In this document: positions 9,333 through 9,606 of the stretch, piece after piece
How the letters are laid out: each line of letters starts with the position of its first letter
Numbering within the stretch: the stretch's first letter is position 1
DNA from: Thermomonas sp.
GTDB lineage: Bacteria > Pseudomonadota > Gammaproteobacteria > Xanthomonadales > Xanthomonadaceae
Length of the DNA stretch: 9,606 bases
Reading direction: 5' to 3'
NCBI GenBank assembly: GCA_024711415.1
Contig: JANJSW010000009.1
Location: 1 to 9,606 of the forward strand
Program-made: the position numbers and the translations under genes
The notes under the pieces: model-generated
Told to the model about the DNA's origin: nothing
The model's database searches: none
Seen by the model: only the letters and a program-made list of their open reading frames with translations

Positions 9333-9606
9333 ATGCCGACTACCGTCAACCAAACAGGATCGAGCAAAGTTGACAGGCTGCGCGCGCCGCTGTGCTGGCT
9401 GTTCCCGCCGCGCTGCCTGGTCTGCGGCGATCCCGGCCTGCCGGGCCGCGACCTCTGTGGCGCCTGCCACGCCGCGCTGCCGCGCCAGCGCCACGCCTGC
9501 CCGCGCTGCGCCCTGCCGATGCCCGAACCCGCCACCTGCCCGGCCTGCATTGCGCAGCCGCCGCCGCTGGACGCAGTGCATGCCGCCTTCGACTACGCAT
9601 TCCCGC
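9333..9606 (+). CDS. comF: ComF family protein, N-terminal part (double zinc ribbon; truncated by window end)
   Basis: The first 91 residues of a ComF-type protein, a family linked to DNA uptake and transformation in competent bacteria and named for the competence gene in Bacillus. Four CxxC pairs (C28/C31, C42/C45, C56/C59, C69/C72) form the N-terminal double zinc ribbon, and the FDYAFP segment that precedes the phosphoribosyltransferase-like domain starts at the edge. That domain lies outside the window. ATG 9333 is the best start: its ribosome binding site is weak (GGA), but no other ATG, GTG or TTG lies in frame between it and the first CxxC pair. Some families place comF beside bioB, as in Pseudomonas, so the neighbourhood supports the call. 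A BirA-like dyad overlaps codons 4-15. Confidence 0.85.
   Translation, partial: MPTTVNQTGSSKVDRLRAPLCWLFPPRCLVCGDPGLPGRDLCGACHAALPRQRHACPRCALPMPEPATCPACIAQPPPLDAVHAAFDYAFP
9343..9376. promoter_or_regulatory. Putative BirA-type biotin operator upstream of bioB
   Basis: Half-sites CCGTCAACC (9343-9351) and AGTTGACAG (9368-9376) are inverted and separated by exactly 16 bp. Seven of nine base pairs match, including a perfect GTCAAC/GTTGAC core. The E. coli BirA operator is TTGTAAACC-N16-GGTTTACAA, and variants with C/G at the middle position are known from comparative work, so core, spacing and position all fit. The candidate bioB -35 TTGACG lies inside the half-site nearer bioB, so a bound repressor could block transcription when biotin is plentiful. 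The outer bases depart from consensus, and birA itself is not in the window, so this is a prediction. Confidence 0.6.

Noticed and set aside
9370..9375. Consensus TTGACA on the plus strand as a -35 box
   Set aside because: It lies inside comF with no -10-like hexamer 16-18 bp downstream (the sequence is almost pure G/C). It is better explained as a half-site of the BirA-like dyad.
8249..9550. A 433-residue version of BioB starting at 9550
   Set aside because: The extra N-terminus is antisense to comF zinc-ribbon codons and far longer than the family norm.

Overview
The window is very GC-rich DNA (about 70% by eye) with dense, tightly packed genes. Protein style and gene order point to a gammaproteobacterium of the Xanthomonadaceae (Lysobacter, Luteimonas or Xanthomonas relatives). 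Cues are the comF/bioB/bioF/bioH/bioC neighbourhood, the extended C-terminal tail of BioC and the multi-receiver hybrid kinase. The genus cannot be fixed from the sequence alone.

Layout from left to right. 1-2670 (minus): a hybrid sensor histidine kinase with four membrane segments, a GAF-like domain, a long coiled coil, a kinase core and two receivers, still open at the left edge. 2725-3717 (minus): a ten-helix DMT-superfamily efflux transporter of the EmrE-like (PF13536) type. 3714-4634 (minus): bioC. 4631-5407 (minus): bioH. 5408-5514: a divergent promoter region with two adjacent inverted repeats. 5515-6987 (plus): a succinate-semialdehyde-type aldehyde dehydrogenase (gabD-like). 7027-8247 (minus): bioF. 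8249-9283 (minus): bioB. 9333 to the right edge (plus): the 5' part of comF.

The core of the window is biotin synthesis. BioC methylates malonyl-ACP so it can enter fatty acid elongation. BioH removes the methyl ester at the pimeloyl stage. BioF condenses pimeloyl-ACP with alanine, and BioB inserts sulfur into dethiobiotin. bioA and bioD are not in the window and must lie elsewhere if the pathway is complete. bioB-bioF and bioH-bioC-transporter form two minus-strand units, each with 1-nt gaps or ATGA overlaps that suggest translational coupling. The two units are separated by the oppositely oriented aldehyde dehydrogenase.

The most notable non-coding signal is a dyad at 9343-9376, upstream of bioB and inside the start of comF. 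Its half-sites and 16-bp spacer resemble the BirA biotin operator. I see no RNA genes, insertion sequences or CRISPR arrays. Nothing here clearly amounts to an undescribed system: it is mostly a recognisable biotin locus with some unusual arrangements.
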